A stretch of DNA of 41,487 nt from Gemmataceae bacterium (GTDB lineage: Bacteria; Planctomycetota; Planctomycetia; Gemmatales; Gemmataceae), in the NCBI GenBank assembly GCA_009692065.1, contig SHZY01000041.1, positions 1 through 41,487 on the forward strand. Reading direction: 5' to 3'. The notes below the pieces were generated by a model. It made no database searches and was not told the DNA's origin. It saw only the letters and a program-made list of their open reading frames with translations. Position numbers and translations under genes: made by a program. The first letter of the stretch is position 1; each line of letters starts with the position of its first letter. Of this stretch, positions 1 to 7,563 are shown piece by piece.

Positions 1-62
1 CAATCGTATCGACCGACCAACAGGTCGGCGTAAGCAAGGCCCAACGGGTCGGTCACAACCAT
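1..62 (-). CDS. Partial unrecognised CDS (N-terminus only)
   Basis: Reading the minus strand from an ATG at 62-60 gives an open frame that runs off the left edge after 20 codons (starts MVVTDPLGLAYADLL). A strong ribosome binding site, GGAGG (69-73 on the plus strand reads CCTCC), lies about 6 bases upstream, which is the main support. It lies downstream of the CocE-type hydrolase on the same strand with only about 90 bases between them, so the two could be co-transcribed. Too little is visible to assign a function. Confidence 0.45.
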   Translation of the reverse strand, partial: MVVTDPLGLAYADLLVGRYD

Positions 63-116
63 GGTAAGCCTCCGAAAAGATTCGGAGACAGTTTATCAAC
101 TGCCCCGCAGGGGCCA

Positions 117-144
117 CTTTTTCCGGGCGCAGTCCCGGAAAAAG
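117..144. repeat. Perfect 11-bp hairpin after the CocE stop
   Basis: Arms 117-127 and 134-144 are perfectly complementary (CTTTTTCCGGG) around a 6-base loop, just downstream of the stop of the minus-strand hydrolase. The run of A follows the stem rather than a run of T, so it is not a textbook intrinsic terminator in either direction. It may still end or stabilise the transcript. Confidence 0.5.
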
Positions 145-149
145 CGTAG

Positions 150-1985
150 TCACTTCCCACCCATCACCTGCAAACTCACATGCGACGGCCAGGTCGGCGA
201 TCGGTGCACGCGCTGTTCGGCTGCCTGGAAATCGCTGTCCTTCGCCTCGAAGATGTTCGGCACATACTTCTGCGGGTTGCGGTCGATCAAGGGGAACCAG
301 CTGCTCTGCACCTGCACCATGATCTTGTGCCCCTTGCGGAAGCAGTGATGGCTCCAGTGTAAGTTGATCGTGTACTCGTTCACTTCGTTTGGCTTCACCG
401 GCTCCGGTTTCTCAAAGCTCTTGCGGAAACGGGCTCGCACCGGCTCACCACTGATGAGCAGCTGATAGCCACCCATCGTCGGGTCGTTCGCATACGTCTC
501 CGGATAGACGTCGATTAGCCGCACGATGAAGTCGCTGTCGGTGCCGCTGGTTGACGCGAACAGCTTGGCGGTGAGCGAGCCGGCAACGGTGATGTCTTCG
601 GTCAGTGGCTCCGTTTCGTAGGTCAGCACGTCGGGCCGCTGGTGGACGAAACGCTGGTCCTCGACCATCCAGACCTGCCATTCCTTGCCTGGATAGGTCG
701 GCGTGACCGGGCGCGGGCGATAGGGGACAGGCTTGGCGGGGTCGGAGATGTATTTGTCGTGCCCCGTGAATTTGTCCAGGGGCGGCGGCTCCCACCAGAG
801 TCGGCCATTCCAATGAAAGTACAGCTTCTTCGTGACCGTCCCGTCCGGCGGCCAGCGGTCGTGGCTGACCCATTTGTTGGAGCCGGTCTGGAACATCAGC
901 GCCTCGGGTTGCTTGAGCTCGCCCTTGCCCTTGAGGTGATGATTGAACCACGGCGCTTGCACCTTGGCGAGGAAGTAGGCCCCCGTGTCCGAGTCGAACT
1001 TGATGCGTCCCAAGCTGTTGCCCGGTCCGCCTCCCCAGCCGCCGTGGTTCCAGGGGCCGACGACGAGGAAGTTCTGGTTCTTCTTGTCGTGCTTTTCCAG
1101 TAGCTCGTAAATTTTGAGCGGGCCATAGAAATCTTCCTGATCGAACCAGCCGGCGACGTGCAAGCTCGGCACAGTCACCTTGGTCAAGTACGGCGCGAAT
1201 GCCTGCTTCTGCCAGAATTCATCGTAGTTCGGATGCTTGATGAAGTCGTTCCAGGTCGGCATCTTGCCCTTGAAATACTTCGGATTGACATTCGACAACG
1301 CGCCGAGCTTGAGGTACCACTCGTAGGTGTCGTGCCGATCGAACTTGAACATCGTGTTGAGCTTGTCGGTCTCCATCATGGCGACGTACTCGAAGCCGTA
1401 GCTCAAACGGAACGCGCCGTTGTGATGGAAGTCATCGCCGAGAAACTGGTCGGCAGGCGACGCTTGGGGCGAAATCGCCTTGAGCGCCGGGTGCGGCTCA
1501 AGGGCGGCCATCTGCGTCAGCCAGCCGGGATAGCTGATGCCGAGCATGCCAACCTTGCCGTTGTTGTCGGCGACGTGCTTCAGCATCCACTCGATCGTGT
1601 CGTAGGTGTCTGTCCCTTCGTCGATGGCTTTCTCGTCCTTCGGATCGCGCGGCGCGCGCGACATGACGAACGTCCCTTCCGATTTGAAGCGGCCGCGGAT
1701 GTCCTGGAAGACGAAGATATAGCCTTCATCCGCCAGATCCTTCAGATAGCTTTGCAGCGACCCCGGCCCGCGCGAGTCGATACCGTAGGGCGTGCGCAAG
1801 AGGATGAAGGGGAGCGGTCCCTTGACGTCCTTGGGCACGAACACCGTGGTGTGCAGCTTGATGCCGTCGCGCATGGCGATCATCGCGGCCGTCCGATTGA
1901 ATCGCTTTTCCACTTGCTGGGCGCGGGCCAGCGAAGGGCCAACAAGAACTGCGAAACCGACAAGCAAGGTTATTCTCGGAAGCAT
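150..1985 (-). CDS. CocE/NonD family hydrolase (X-Pro peptidase S15-like)
   Basis: This is a 611-residue exported alpha/beta hydrolase of the CocE/S15 type, a family that cleaves acyl or peptide bonds in diverse esters, beta-lactam precursors and X-Pro peptides. A signal peptide covers about residues 1-23 and ends ARAQQ. The catalytic triad is visible: Ser151 in GISYPGW, Asp283 in GWFDQED and His315 in GPWNHGGW. The C-terminal part from about residue 430 is the beta-rich jelly-roll domain usual in the family, and the length is typical. AGGAG sits 8 bases before the chosen ATG. The gene is divergent from the PLP enzyme at 2081. The true substrate cannot be read from sequence. Confidence 0.9.
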   Translation of the reverse strand: MLPRITLLVGFAVLVGPSLARAQQVEKRFNRTAAMIAMRDGIKLHTTVFVPKDVKGPLPFILLRTPYGIDSRGPGSLQSYLKDLADEGYIFVFQDIRGRFKSEGTFVMSRAPRDPKDEKAIDEGTDTYDTIEWMLKHVADNNGKVGMLGISYPGWLTQMAALEPHPALKAISPQASPADQFLGDDFHHNGAFRLSYGFEYVAMMETDKLNTMFKFDRHDTYEWYLKLGALSNVNPKYFKGKMPTWNDFIKHPNYDEFWQKQAFAPYLTKVTVPSLHVAGWFDQEDFYGPLKIYELLEKHDKKNQNFLVVGPWNHGGWGGGPGNSLGRIKFDSDTGAYFLAKVQAPWFNHHLKGKGELKQPEALMFQTGSNKWVSHDRWPPDGTVTKKLYFHWNGRLWWEPPPLDKFTGHDKYISDPAKPVPYRPRPVTPTYPGKEWQVWMVEDQRFVHQRPDVLTYETEPLTEDITVAGSLTAKLFASTSGTDSDFIVRLIDVYPETYANDPTMGGYQLLISGEPVRARFRKSFEKPEPVKPNEVNEYTINLHWSHHCFRKGHKIMVQVQSSWFPLIDRNPQKYVPNIFEAKDSDFQAAEQRVHRSPTWPSHVSLQVMGGK

Positions 1986-2080
1986 GTGGGAACTCCTGCC
2001 GAAAAACGGCTGTCATGGTGGCCCCAGAAAGAATAACATGACGCTCGGAAGCGCGAAAGCAAAATCACGGAGAGCCAGAC

Positions 2081-3115
2081 ATGACCACACCGATCAGCAC
2101 CGACCAACTCCGAGCCGCCGCCGCCAAAATGCCGCGAGTGCCTCTGGCGCATCTGCCGACGCCGCTCGAGGAGACCACGCGTTTCGCCGCAAAGCTGCAA
2201 GGCCCGCGTGTCTTCATCAAGCGCGACGATTGCACCGGCATGGTGATGGGGGGCAACAAGACTCGGCACAACGAGTTCCTGCTGGGCGAGGCTCTCAAGC
2301 ATAAGGCCGACTGTCTCGTCTGGGGCGCCGGCGTGCAGTCGAACAACTGCCGGCAAACTGCGGCGGCGTGCAACAAGCTCGGCCTGGAGTGCCATCTGTT
2401 TCTTAGCCGTGCGGCCCACAACGACGATATCCAGGGTAATCTGCTGCTCGATCATTTGCTCGGCGCCAAGGTCACGATCATCGATGCGCCGCTGGGGCCG
2501 GAGTTGGACGACCTGCTGCTGGCCAAGGCGCAGGAGCTGCGGGCCGCGGGCCGCCGGCCATTCGTGTGGAACCGCGTCACCGGTCGGCCCATTGCGGCGG
2601 TCAGCTATGCGCTGTGCCTGGCGGAAACGCTCGATCAGACGCGTGCCAAGGGCGTGGAGCCGACGCATGTCTACTGTGCCGCGGCAGGTGCTACCGGCGC
2701 CGGGCTCGCCATCGGCAAGGCGATCCTGGGCTGGCAGGGACAGGTGCGGTTGTTGTGTCCCATCCGTTGGCCATGGGACACGCCCAAGGACATTGCCGAG
2801 GTCGCCAACGCCACCGCGGTCCTGCTGGGTGTGCCGCACCGCGTGGCCGCTGCTGACATCGACATCCGCACCGATTATCTGGGGGAGCGCTACGGCGTCA
2901 TCACGCCCGGCAGCCGTGAGGCGCTGGATTTGCTGGCCCGCACCGAAGGCGTGCTGCTCGACCCGATCTACACCGGCAAGGCGATGGCGGGCCTGATCGA
3001 TGACGCGCGGCAGAAACGGTTGACCGCCAAAGACAGCGCCGTCTTCATCCACACCGGTGGCACCCCCGCGGTGTTTGCGTATCGCGACGAGTTGATGGGG
3101 ATGGCGTCTCATTGA
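2081..3115 (+). CDS. PLP-dependent D-cysteine desulfhydrase / ACC deaminase-like
   Basis: This 344-residue fold-type II PLP enzyme belongs to the D-cysteine desulfhydrase/1-aminocyclopropane-1-carboxylate deaminase family, which eliminates or deaminates small amino acids, typically to pyruvate or a 2-oxoacid plus ammonia. The PLP lysine is Lys60 in GGNKTRHNEF, followed by the WGAGVQSNNCRQTAA substrate-binding segment; HTGGTPAVF near residue 330 matches the family C-terminal signature. There is no signal peptide, so it is cytoplasmic. Members differ in substrate (D-cysteine, L-cysteate, ACC), and the sequence alone does not decide. GGAGAG lies about 9 bases upstream of the ATG. A palindrome follows the stop. 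Confidence 0.85.
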   Translation: MTTPISTDQLRAAAAKMPRVPLAHLPTPLEETTRFAAKLQGPRVFIKRDDCTGMVMGGNKTRHNEFLLGEALKHKADCLVWGAGVQSNNCRQTAAACNKLGLECHLFLSRAAHNDDIQGNLLLDHLLGAKVTIIDAPLGPELDDLLLAKAQELRAAGRRPFVWNRVTGRPIAAVSYALCLAETLDQTRAKGVEPTHVYCAAAGATGAGLAIGKAILGWQGQVRLLCPIRWPWDTPKDIAEVANATAVLLGVPHRVAAADIDIRTDYLGERYGVITPGSREALDLLARTEGVLLDPIYTGKAMAGLIDDARQKRLTAKDSAVFIHTGGTPAVFAYRDELMGMASH

Positions 3116-3123
3116 GCCGTTTT

Positions 3124-3161
3124 CGTTTAGCGTTCGCGCGGCGCCCTGCGAACGCTAAACG
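3124..3161. repeat. Palindromic element, TTTAGCG family, copy 1
   Basis: Perfect 14-bp arms (CGTTTAGCGTTCGC at 3124-3137 and its complement at 3148-3161) around GCGGCGCCCT. It lies between the convergent PLP-enzyme and esterase genes. The same arm recurs at many other gene boundaries in this window. Confidence 0.85.
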
Positions 3162-3173
3162 AAGACCAGTTGA

Positions 3174-3950
3174 TCACTTTGGTTTCGCTTCCTTCTTGTG
3201 CTTCTCGAAAAACGCAAAAATGTCCGGCATCTTGTCGAAGGCGACGCGGACGTGATCGCCGCCGGCGACTTCGATGTACTCGTATTTCATCTCCAGCTTT
3301 TTCATCTGCTCGACCCAACGGCGCGCGCCGGCCACTGGCACCAGCTTGTCCTGATCGCCCTGCACCACGATGACGGCGACGTGCTTGATCTTGACCAACT
3401 CATCGGGTTTGCGAAAGATCGCCGGTGCGATCGGGGCAAGACCGGCCCAGATATCCGGATACTTGAGGCCAAGGTGCCAGGTCCCGCCGCCGCCCATCGA
3501 ATGGCCCATCAGGTAGATGCGGTTGTCGTCGATGTTGAATTCCTTGCGAGCGATAGCGAGAACGTTCATCACGTCTTTTTCGCTAAGTTCGCCGAGGTTT
3601 TCTGGTGTGTCCTTGGCCGACTTCTGTCCCTTGTTGCCATACCAGCCCTTGGAGTTGTAGCCCATCGGCGCGACGACGACGTAGCCGTACTTTTCGGCGA
3701 GATCGGTCAGCCCGCGATAGCGCATGATCTGCTGCGGATTACTTCCCAGGCCGTGCAGAGCGACCAGGAGCGGCGACTTCTTGTCCTTGTCGTACTTGGA
3801 GTGCACAAAGAGGGCGTACTCCATCTCCTTGCCGGCTTCCTTGAAATCGTAGGTACGCTTCTGGATGCGCGCAGCGGTTTTTTCTTGGGCCTCGGCAGTG
3901 AAAGCCGCCGACAAACCAACAAACAGAAGCAGGATGGCGGTGCGAAACAT
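3174..3950 (-). CDS. Secreted esterase, PHB-depolymerase/dienelactone hydrolase-like
   Basis: This 258-residue alpha/beta hydrolase starts with a signal peptide (residues 1-21, ending AEA). The nucleophile is Ser151 in GHSMGGGGTW, the acid is in VVQGDQDKLVP near residue 200, and the base is His233 in GGDHVRV, the usual order for the LpqC/PHB depolymerase and serine-esterase group. The oxyanion region reads ALHGLG. It probably cleaves an ester outside the cytoplasm; the substrate is unknown. It sits 30 bases downstream of the kinase gene on the same strand, so it may be the last gene of the signalling transcript, although a functional link is not evident. Confidence 0.85.
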   Translation of the reverse strand: MFRTAILLLFVGLSAAFTAEAQEKTAARIQKRTYDFKEAGKEMEYALFVHSKYDKDKKSPLLVALHGLGSNPQQIMRYRGLTDLAEKYGYVVVAPMGYNSKGWYGNKGQKSAKDTPENLGELSEKDVMNVLAIARKEFNIDDNRIYLMGHSMGGGGTWHLGLKYPDIWAGLAPIAPAIFRKPDELVKIKHVAVIVVQGDQDKLVPVAGARRWVEQMKKLEMKYEYIEVAGGDHVRVAFDKMPDIFAFFEKHKKEAKPK

Positions 3951-3980
3951 CGGTGGATCTCCTTTGTGCCTTATTCTATC

Positions 3981-5069
3981 TCACATCGCCCGCAAAATCG
4001 CATTCATCGCTTGCTGCAAGGAATGCGCGTCCTGTAGCCGCTTGGCCGGGTCGGGATCGAGACAGCGCAGGATCAACTCATTTAGCGCCGGCGTACACTC
4101 GCCATCGAGGTGCTTGAAATCGAATTGGGCGGCACTCATCTGACTGGTGTCCAGCGACGGCGGCAGGAATTCCACCGGGCTCTTGCCGGTCAGCAGTTGA
4201 AACAGATTCGCGCCCACGGTGTAAACATCGGCCGCCGGGGTGAGCACGTTGTAGGGCTGCTCGGCTTCGGGCGGAAAGTAGCCCGCGGTCTTGGCGCCGG
4301 TCAATAGCCGCTGGCCCGAATCGAGATTGAGAAGCTGGCAGCCGCCCAGGTCGATCACGGTCACGCGGTCTTGAGACGAGATCAGCAGGTTCGCCGGCTT
4401 CAAGTCCTGGTAGATGAGCTGCCAGGTCATGCCCGCTTTCATCGGCTTGGGCTGGTGCAAGAAGTGCAGCACGTCGGCGACCTGGCTCATGATGCGCAAG
4501 GACCTCGCTTCCGACAGCCGACGGCCCGGCGCTTTTTCCAGGACCTGCGCCAGCGACTGGCCTTCAATCGCCTCCATGACGAGGTAAGGCTCCGCATCGA
4601 GCATTTCCGCGTCCGCGTAACGCCATTCTTTCTTGTCTTCCGTCGTGTACGGCCCTTCCAGGAGCGGATTCGAATCATAAACGAAATCGTTCGGATGCGG
4701 CACCGCGTTGCAGCCGGCGTTGCGCAAGAGCACCAGGATGCGGCGTTCCATCTCCAGCGTCTTGCGCGGTAAGCGCAGTTGATTCGTGAATCCGTCCTGA
4801 TCGCGCACGCGGGCATACGGGATCACATCGTAAAAGAGGCTTGTTTTGATCAACACCCGGCACTGGGTGCGCAGGTCCTTGCCTTCGAGCAGCAGCCCCA
4901 TGCCGCCGGACGCGAAAAAGTTGACGATCTCGTAGCGTTGCGCCAGCGGCTGGGCGACGGTGAAGATCTTGCCGCGGTTGTCGCCAGTCGGAACCTCGGC
5001 GCGCAGGAAGGGGCGGTCGTTCCACGTAAAGGAAAGGGACTTCAGAGCGCTGACCGGTTTAGTGGGCAT
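3981..5069 (-). CDS. Ser/Thr protein kinase
   Basis: This 362-residue soluble Hanks-type kinase has the glycine loop FASGGMGLLLEG (about 52-63), Lys75 in RVLIKTSL, a helix-C acidic residue in LEMERR, catalytic YQDLKPANLL (Asp222, Lys224, Asn227), metal-binding Asp240 in IDLGG, and DVYTVGANLFQLLTG for the helix-F aspartate. The usual HRD is YQD, so it is a non-RD kinase, but the catalytic residues are present. No membrane segment is seen. The ATG at 5069 (MPTKPVSA) is preferred because an upstream in-frame ATG at 5120 would make the N-terminus out of AT-rich repeat DNA. It is the fourth gene of the PP2C-VWA-FHA-kinase series and the likely kinase for the FHA reader. Confidence 0.88.
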   Translation of the reverse strand: MPTKPVSALKSLSFTWNDRPFLRAEVPTGDNRGKIFTVAQPLAQRYEIVNFFASGGMGLLLEGKDLRTQCRVLIKTSLFYDVIPYARVRDQDGFTNQLRLPRKTLEMERRILVLLRNAGCNAVPHPNDFVYDSNPLLEGPYTTEDKKEWRYADAEMLDAEPYLVMEAIEGQSLAQVLEKAPGRRLSEARSLRIMSQVADVLHFLHQPKPMKAGMTWQLIYQDLKPANLLISSQDRVTVIDLGGCQLLNLDSGQRLLTGAKTAGYFPPEAEQPYNVLTPAADVYTVGANLFQLLTGKSPVEFLPPSLDTSQMSAAQFDFKHLDGECTPALNELILRCLDPDPAKRLQDAHSLQQAMNAILRAM

Positions 5070-5073
5070 AGGG

Positions 5074-5214
5074 ATGAATATCGAAATCCGAAATCCAAAT
5101 TCCGAAACAAATCCGAACAATCAAACAAAAACACACTTCGTCGCGATTCCGTCTTTTTTACTTCGAATTTCGAATTTGTTTCGGATTTCGATATTCGAAT
5201 TCCGGATTTGAATC
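5074..5214. repeat. AT-rich imperfect inverted repeat between FHA and kinase genes
   Basis: This stretch is far richer in A and T than its surroundings. It contains two inverted copies of a unit close to GAATATCGAAATCCGAA followed by ACAAATTCGAA, at about 5075-5117 and 5162-5207. The arms match closely apart from an extra segment in the left arm. It fills most of the gap between the two signalling genes, and the kinase start lies just beside it. Confidence 0.7.
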
Positions 5215-5999
5215 TACGCGATTTCAAATTTCAACCGAATCACCCCGCCGAGGATGATGCGGTGGCCGGGCTTGAGCGGGTAATCTTCCTGGGCCTGGAC
5301 CATCTGGGCGTCGAGCTGCGTGCCGGTGTTGCCCGCCAGGGGGCGCAGGGCGAACGTGTTGGTGGCGCGGGTGCGCAAGATGATGGCGTGCTGGCGCGAG
5401 ATCTTGCGGATGGTCGGGCGATCGAACCACTCGTCGAGGTCGATATCAGGGAAGATGCCTGCGACCGCGTCGAGTCGGCCAATCGTCATGGCGTCTTTCG
5501 TCAGAGCGAAATACTGGAGCGGCTGCTTGTCCGGGCCGTACAGCACCAGGCATGGCGTTCCCGATGGCGGCTTGACGGAGCGCACTTTGACGGCCGGCGT
5601 GTCCGGATCATCCGCACGCTCGGGCTCCGCCGGGGTGGGCATGGGTGGGCTGTCGTCCATGAAAGGCGCCATCGGTGGGATGCTGTCGTCCATGATCGGG
5701 GCCATCGGCGGGGCGTCGGCTACCGCGGCATCAGCAAACGAACCGTCGCCCGAAATAATTTTTAGGAGCCAGGTGCCGCAGTCGCAAAACGCATCGACGT
5801 GGTCAGGTCCGAATACCGTGGCGCAGGAGGGACAGTAGCTGCCGCCGGGAGGCAATTCTTTTGGCGCAGTGGCTAGCGCCACCTGCGATGACTTCAACTC
5901 GGTCGCTGCCGGCATGAATTCCTCCACACTGGAACCGCACACCGAACAGGTCCGGCTGCCTTCCGGAATTTTTTCGCTGCAGATTGGGCATTCGGGCAT
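5214..5999 (-). CDS. Zinc-ribbon and FHA domain protein
   Basis: This 261-residue protein has two cysteine clusters: Cys4/7/18/21 (CPIC...CSVC) and Cys56/59/72/74 (CPSC...CDC), read as zinc ribbons. A Pro/Asp/Met-rich linker (about 90-135) holds two similar PPMAP(I/F)MDDS segments. The C-terminal FHA domain (about 148-261) shows its signatures TIGR (172-175), SRQH (201-204) and NTG (224-226). FHA domains bind phosphothreonine, so this is the likely reader of the neighbouring kinase's product. It lies between the VWA and kinase genes on the same strand. Its phosphothreonine partner could be the linker of another protein in the cluster; none is proven. Confidence 0.88.
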   Translation of the reverse strand: MPECPICSEKIPEGSRTCSVCGSSVEEFMPAATELKSSQVALATAPKELPPGGSYCPSCATVFGPDHVDAFCDCGTWLLKIISGDGSFADAAVADAPPMAPIMDDSIPPMAPFMDDSPPMPTPAEPERADDPDTPAVKVRSVKPPSGTPCLVLYGPDKQPLQYFALTKDAMTIGRLDAVAGIFPDIDLDEWFDRPTIRKISRQHAIILRTRATNTFALRPLAGNTGTQLDAQMVQAQEDYPLKPGHRIILGGVIRLKFEIA

Positions 6000-6022
6000 G
6001 GTAGTGGCACCGCAATTTCTAG

Positions 6023-6082
6023 TTGCCGCTTGCGGCAGAACATTCGCAATGCGCGAGGTGAGCGCTACTCCGCAAGCGGCAA
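6023..6082. repeat. Inverted repeat, CCGCTTGCGG family
   Basis: Arms TTGCCGCTTGCGG (6023-6035) and its exact complement (6070-6082) flank a degenerate core containing GAGCGCTA. It occupies the gap between the VWA and FHA genes and shares its outer arm with the element at 7510-7563. Confidence 0.7.
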
Positions 6083-6088
6083 GATCGC

Positions 6089-7492
6089 CTAAAAATCAAT
6101 ATCCTGTGGCACGATCGTCTCTTCCGCGCGCGAGGTGGCGGCCAGCGAACGGTTGAGCATTTCCTGCGAGATCGTGCCCTTCTTGCTGAATTCGTCCTTC
6201 ATGGCGCGGTACTGATTGGCGGTCGCCTGGTCGCCGAAGTCCTCGAATTTTTTGATGAGGGCTTCGAGCAGCTTGGCAGCGATCTCGCGATCGCGCAGCG
6301 TGCCGCCGCCCCCCTTGAGCGCGTCGATCTTGGTTTGCAGAAACAGCACCTGCCGCTGCACCTCGGCGCGCGCCAGGACCTTGCGCACATCGCCGGAGCG
6401 CTCAGCCGCGCGGGCTGGGTCGGCCGTCGATTCGACGACGATGTTCGATTCGAGCTTTTCGCCTGTCTTGTTCACGCTCGGTACGTCGTAGGTCAGGATC
6501 GCCTTGGCGATGCGGAACCGCTGGTTGACCGGCCGGCCCGGCAAGCTGCAGCGGAACAAGAACTCATACGCTTTGCCTCGCTCCATCTGTTCCAAACGCA
6601 GTACCGCCTGGTGTTGGGAGTCGGGTTGCACATCGCCGACGAACAGAATCTCCGGCTTCGTGCGATAGAGTTCACGCACCTGCAATTCGGGCGACAGCCA
6701 AAGCTGGAGCTGCACGTTGGTCGCCTGGATGTTTTTCTGATTCTTGACCACCTGGCCAAAGAGCTGCTGGGCAACAGTCTCATCGCGGATGTGATTGAAC
6801 GCGCCCGCGAGGCTGGTCTTGGCGAGATCGGTGAGGAAGGCGACCTTGCATTCGCCGGTGCCGAAAGCGACGATGGGCAGGTGGAAATCCCAGCCGACCG
6901 CTTTGGCGGAGGCGAGGGCGCTGTCAGGCTCCTGGTCTTCGCCATCGGTGAGGAGGACGAGCTTGCGCGTGCGCGGCGCATCGTTGGCGTTGGTGAGGAT
7001 ATCGCGAACGCTCTCGAATGCCGTGCCCATGGCCGTGCCGCCGCCGCCGACGGAGCTGAGTTTTCGGATGGCGCTCCAGACCGTATCCATGTCATTGGGG
7101 CTGACCGCCTGGGCAAGGACGTGGGCGGTGTCATCGAAGGCAACCAGGGTGAGCAGGTCGTCGCCTTGCAGTCGTTCGACCATCTTCTGCACGACATCGC
7201 AGGCCATCTCGCGGCGGCTGGGGACGTCGGAAACGACGCGCTGGGCAACCTTGCCTTCGGCGGAGCCGGCCCCGACTTTCTGAGCGTTGGGATCGCGCCG
7301 TACCAGCACGTCCATCGATTCGGAGACATCCACGAGCAGGATGAGATGCGTCGGGATGGTCGCTGCTGCCGAGGGAGCGCCGAGCACCGTCGGGTTCGGC
7401 TCGATGGTCAACAGCGCATAGACATCGCCAGGCGTATCCTGTTCGAGATACGGGCGATCGAGTTTCCAGCGCATTGTGAAGGCATCGGCCAT
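6089..7492 (-). CDS. VWA (von Willebrand factor A) domain protein
   Basis: This 467-residue soluble protein has one VWA domain at about residues 45-230. The metal-dependent adhesion site is complete: DVSES (55-59), a Thr near 153 in GGGTAMG, and TDGED (182-186). A beta-rich region follows (about 240-345), then a charged helical tail (about 360-450) that may form a coiled coil. No signal peptide or membrane segment is seen. VWA proteins of this type often accompany PP2C phosphatases and kinases as a scaffold or regulated client. It lies between the PP2C and FHA genes, 71 bases after the PP2C stop. Confidence 0.87.
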   Translation of the reverse strand: MADAFTMRWKLDRPYLEQDTPGDVYALLTIEPNPTVLGAPSAAATIPTHLILLVDVSESMDVLVRRDPNAQKVGAGSAEGKVAQRVVSDVPSRREMACDVVQKMVERLQGDDLLTLVAFDDTAHVLAQAVSPNDMDTVWSAIRKLSSVGGGGTAMGTAFESVRDILTNANDAPRTRKLVLLTDGEDQEPDSALASAKAVGWDFHLPIVAFGTGECKVAFLTDLAKTSLAGAFNHIRDETVAQQLFGQVVKNQKNIQATNVQLQLWLSPELQVRELYRTKPEILFVGDVQPDSQHQAVLRLEQMERGKAYEFLFRCSLPGRPVNQRFRIAKAILTYDVPSVNKTGEKLESNIVVESTADPARAAERSGDVRKVLARAEVQRQVLFLQTKIDALKGGGGTLRDREIAAKLLEALIKKFEDFGDQATANQYRAMKDEFSKKGTISQEMLNRSLAATSRAEETIVPQDIDF

Positions 7493-7509
7493 GGCGAAAT
7501 CCGATCTTA

Positions 7510-7563
7510 CCGCTTGCGGCTTAGCGCTCGCCCAACGCCACGCGAGCGCTAAGCCGCAAGCGG
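7510..7563. repeat. Perfect 22-bp inverted repeat, combined TTTAGCG/CCGCTTGCGG type
   Basis: Arms at 7510-7531 and 7542-7563 are perfectly complementary over 22 bp, starting CCGCTTGCGGCTTAGCGC, around a 10-base spacer. It joins the outer arm of the 6023 element to the TTAGCGCTCGC core of the family seen elsewhere. It directly follows the PP2C stop codon and precedes the VWA gene. Confidence 0.85.

Noticed and set aside
117..144. The hairpin after the CocE gene as an intrinsic terminator
   Set aside because: The stem is perfect, but A residues rather than T residues follow it on both strands, so it was listed only as a hairpin.
1970..3112. A 380-codon minus-strand frame opposite the PLP enzyme
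   Set aside because: The plus strand encodes a complete PLP-enzyme family protein with its PLP lysine; the reverse frame is rich in Arg, Gly and His with no motif.
5070..5120. Longer kinase start at 5120
   Set aside because: It would add 17 residues encoded by the AT-rich repeat and lacks a ribosome binding site; the residues do not look like a kinase N-terminus.
6335..7552. A 405-codon plus-strand frame opposite the VWA gene
   Set aside because: It is a high-GC shadow of the VWA gene. It has no recognisable domain, and the minus-strand protein has complete VWA motifs.
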